A stretch of 64,000 nt of DNA, from NCBI GenBank assembly GCA_030323885.1, contig CM059189.1:49077691-49141690 (forward strand). The letters run 5' to 3'. Shown piece by piece: positions 63,684 through 64,000 of this stretch. Position numbers and translations under genes: made by a program. Within the stretch, counting starts at the first letter, position 1, and every line of letters begins with the position of its first letter. The notes under the pieces are model-generated. The model ran no database searches. It saw nothing but the letters and a program-made list of their open reading frames with translations, and was not told the DNA's origin. The stretch is from Branchipolynoe longqiensis. Its lineage: Eukaryota; Annelida; Polychaeta; Phyllodocida; Polynoidae.

Positions 63684-64000
63684 CACGACTATCCTGTCAC
63701 GGCCTGTGTGCACGCGCAGTTTGACACGTAGCGCCGCCTGGTGGTGCACACATATACTGAGAGTGACACCTGGTGGTGCACATTGTTACTGACAGTGACA
63801 CCCTGTGGTGCACATAGTTTCACGACTATCCTGTCACGGCCTGCTGTGTGCACGCGCAGTTTGACACGTAGCGCCGCCTGGTGGTGCACACATATACTGA
63901 CAGTGATACCTGGTGGTGCACATTGTTACTGACAGTGACACCCTGCGGTGCACATAGTTTCACGACTATCCTGTCACTGCCTGCTGTGTGCACCCGCAGT
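63684..64000. repeat. ~137-140-bp tandem repeat, 2.3 copies, runs off the window
   Basis: Units begin CACGACTATCCTGTCACKGC at 63684, 63821 and 63961. Each contains GTTTGACACGTAGCGCCGCC and three CYKGYGGTGCACA motifs. Confidence 0.93.

Overview
The window is eukaryotic, repeat-dominated DNA with no recognisable host gene. It looks like an animal genome and most likely a mollusc, perhaps a gastropod. The pointers are long tRNA-derived SINEs, RNase H-bearing LINE copies, two Ty3/gypsy elements and four inverted-repeat DNA elements. One SINE family (5247-5556, 10418-10645, 49269-49575, 62224-62390) is one I associate from memory with mollusc genomes; I could not check this. By my addition more than a quarter of the window is tandem repeats, in over 25 unrelated arrays with units from 3 to about 140 bp. 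Most long open frames here are array read-through, often because the unit length is a multiple of three.

Layout. 1-10.6 kb: minisatellites, SINE copies and one palindromic DNA element. 10.6-23.5 kb, minus strand: a large envelope-bearing Ty3/gypsy element with an acidic upstream ORF, gag, pol and env all open. Its 5' end lies in or beyond an assembly gap at 23556-24053. 25.6-28.4 kb, plus strand: a compact gypsy insertion with 141-bp LTRs, a 5-bp target duplication, primer-binding site and polypurine tract. Its only ORF stops where RNase H and integrase should begin. 28.5-34.5 kb: four large arrays plus SINEs. 35.0-43.1 kb: three truncated copies of one RNase H-type LINE, and a 73-bp array in which each unit carries a TATATAA box. 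43-53 kb: arrays, SINEs and a 590-bp element with TTA target duplications. 54-57 kb: CCTCC, CCA and GC-rich simple sequence around a fourth LINE fragment. 57-64 kb: the 3' end of a different LINE, SINEs, two more inverted-repeat elements (one holding a circularly permuted copy of a segment 3 kb away), and several arrays.

How the parts relate. In the envelope-bearing element, gag and pol are joined by a -1 frame change at a GGGAAAC heptamer directly before the gag stop. Pol has protease, reverse transcriptase, RNase H and integrase motifs and a roughly 400-residue tail. Env has a basic cleavage site, a fusion-peptide-like segment and a membrane anchor. The compact gypsy copy would need a partner element to supply RNase H and integrase. 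The SINEs would need LINE machinery, and the inverted-repeat elements an external transposase. The most interesting items are the envelope-bearing element and its unusual parts, the minimal gypsy insertion, the permuted duplication at 57.2/60.5 kb, the family of inverted-repeat elements sharing GTCACAC ends, and one SINE body carried on two different tRNA heads.
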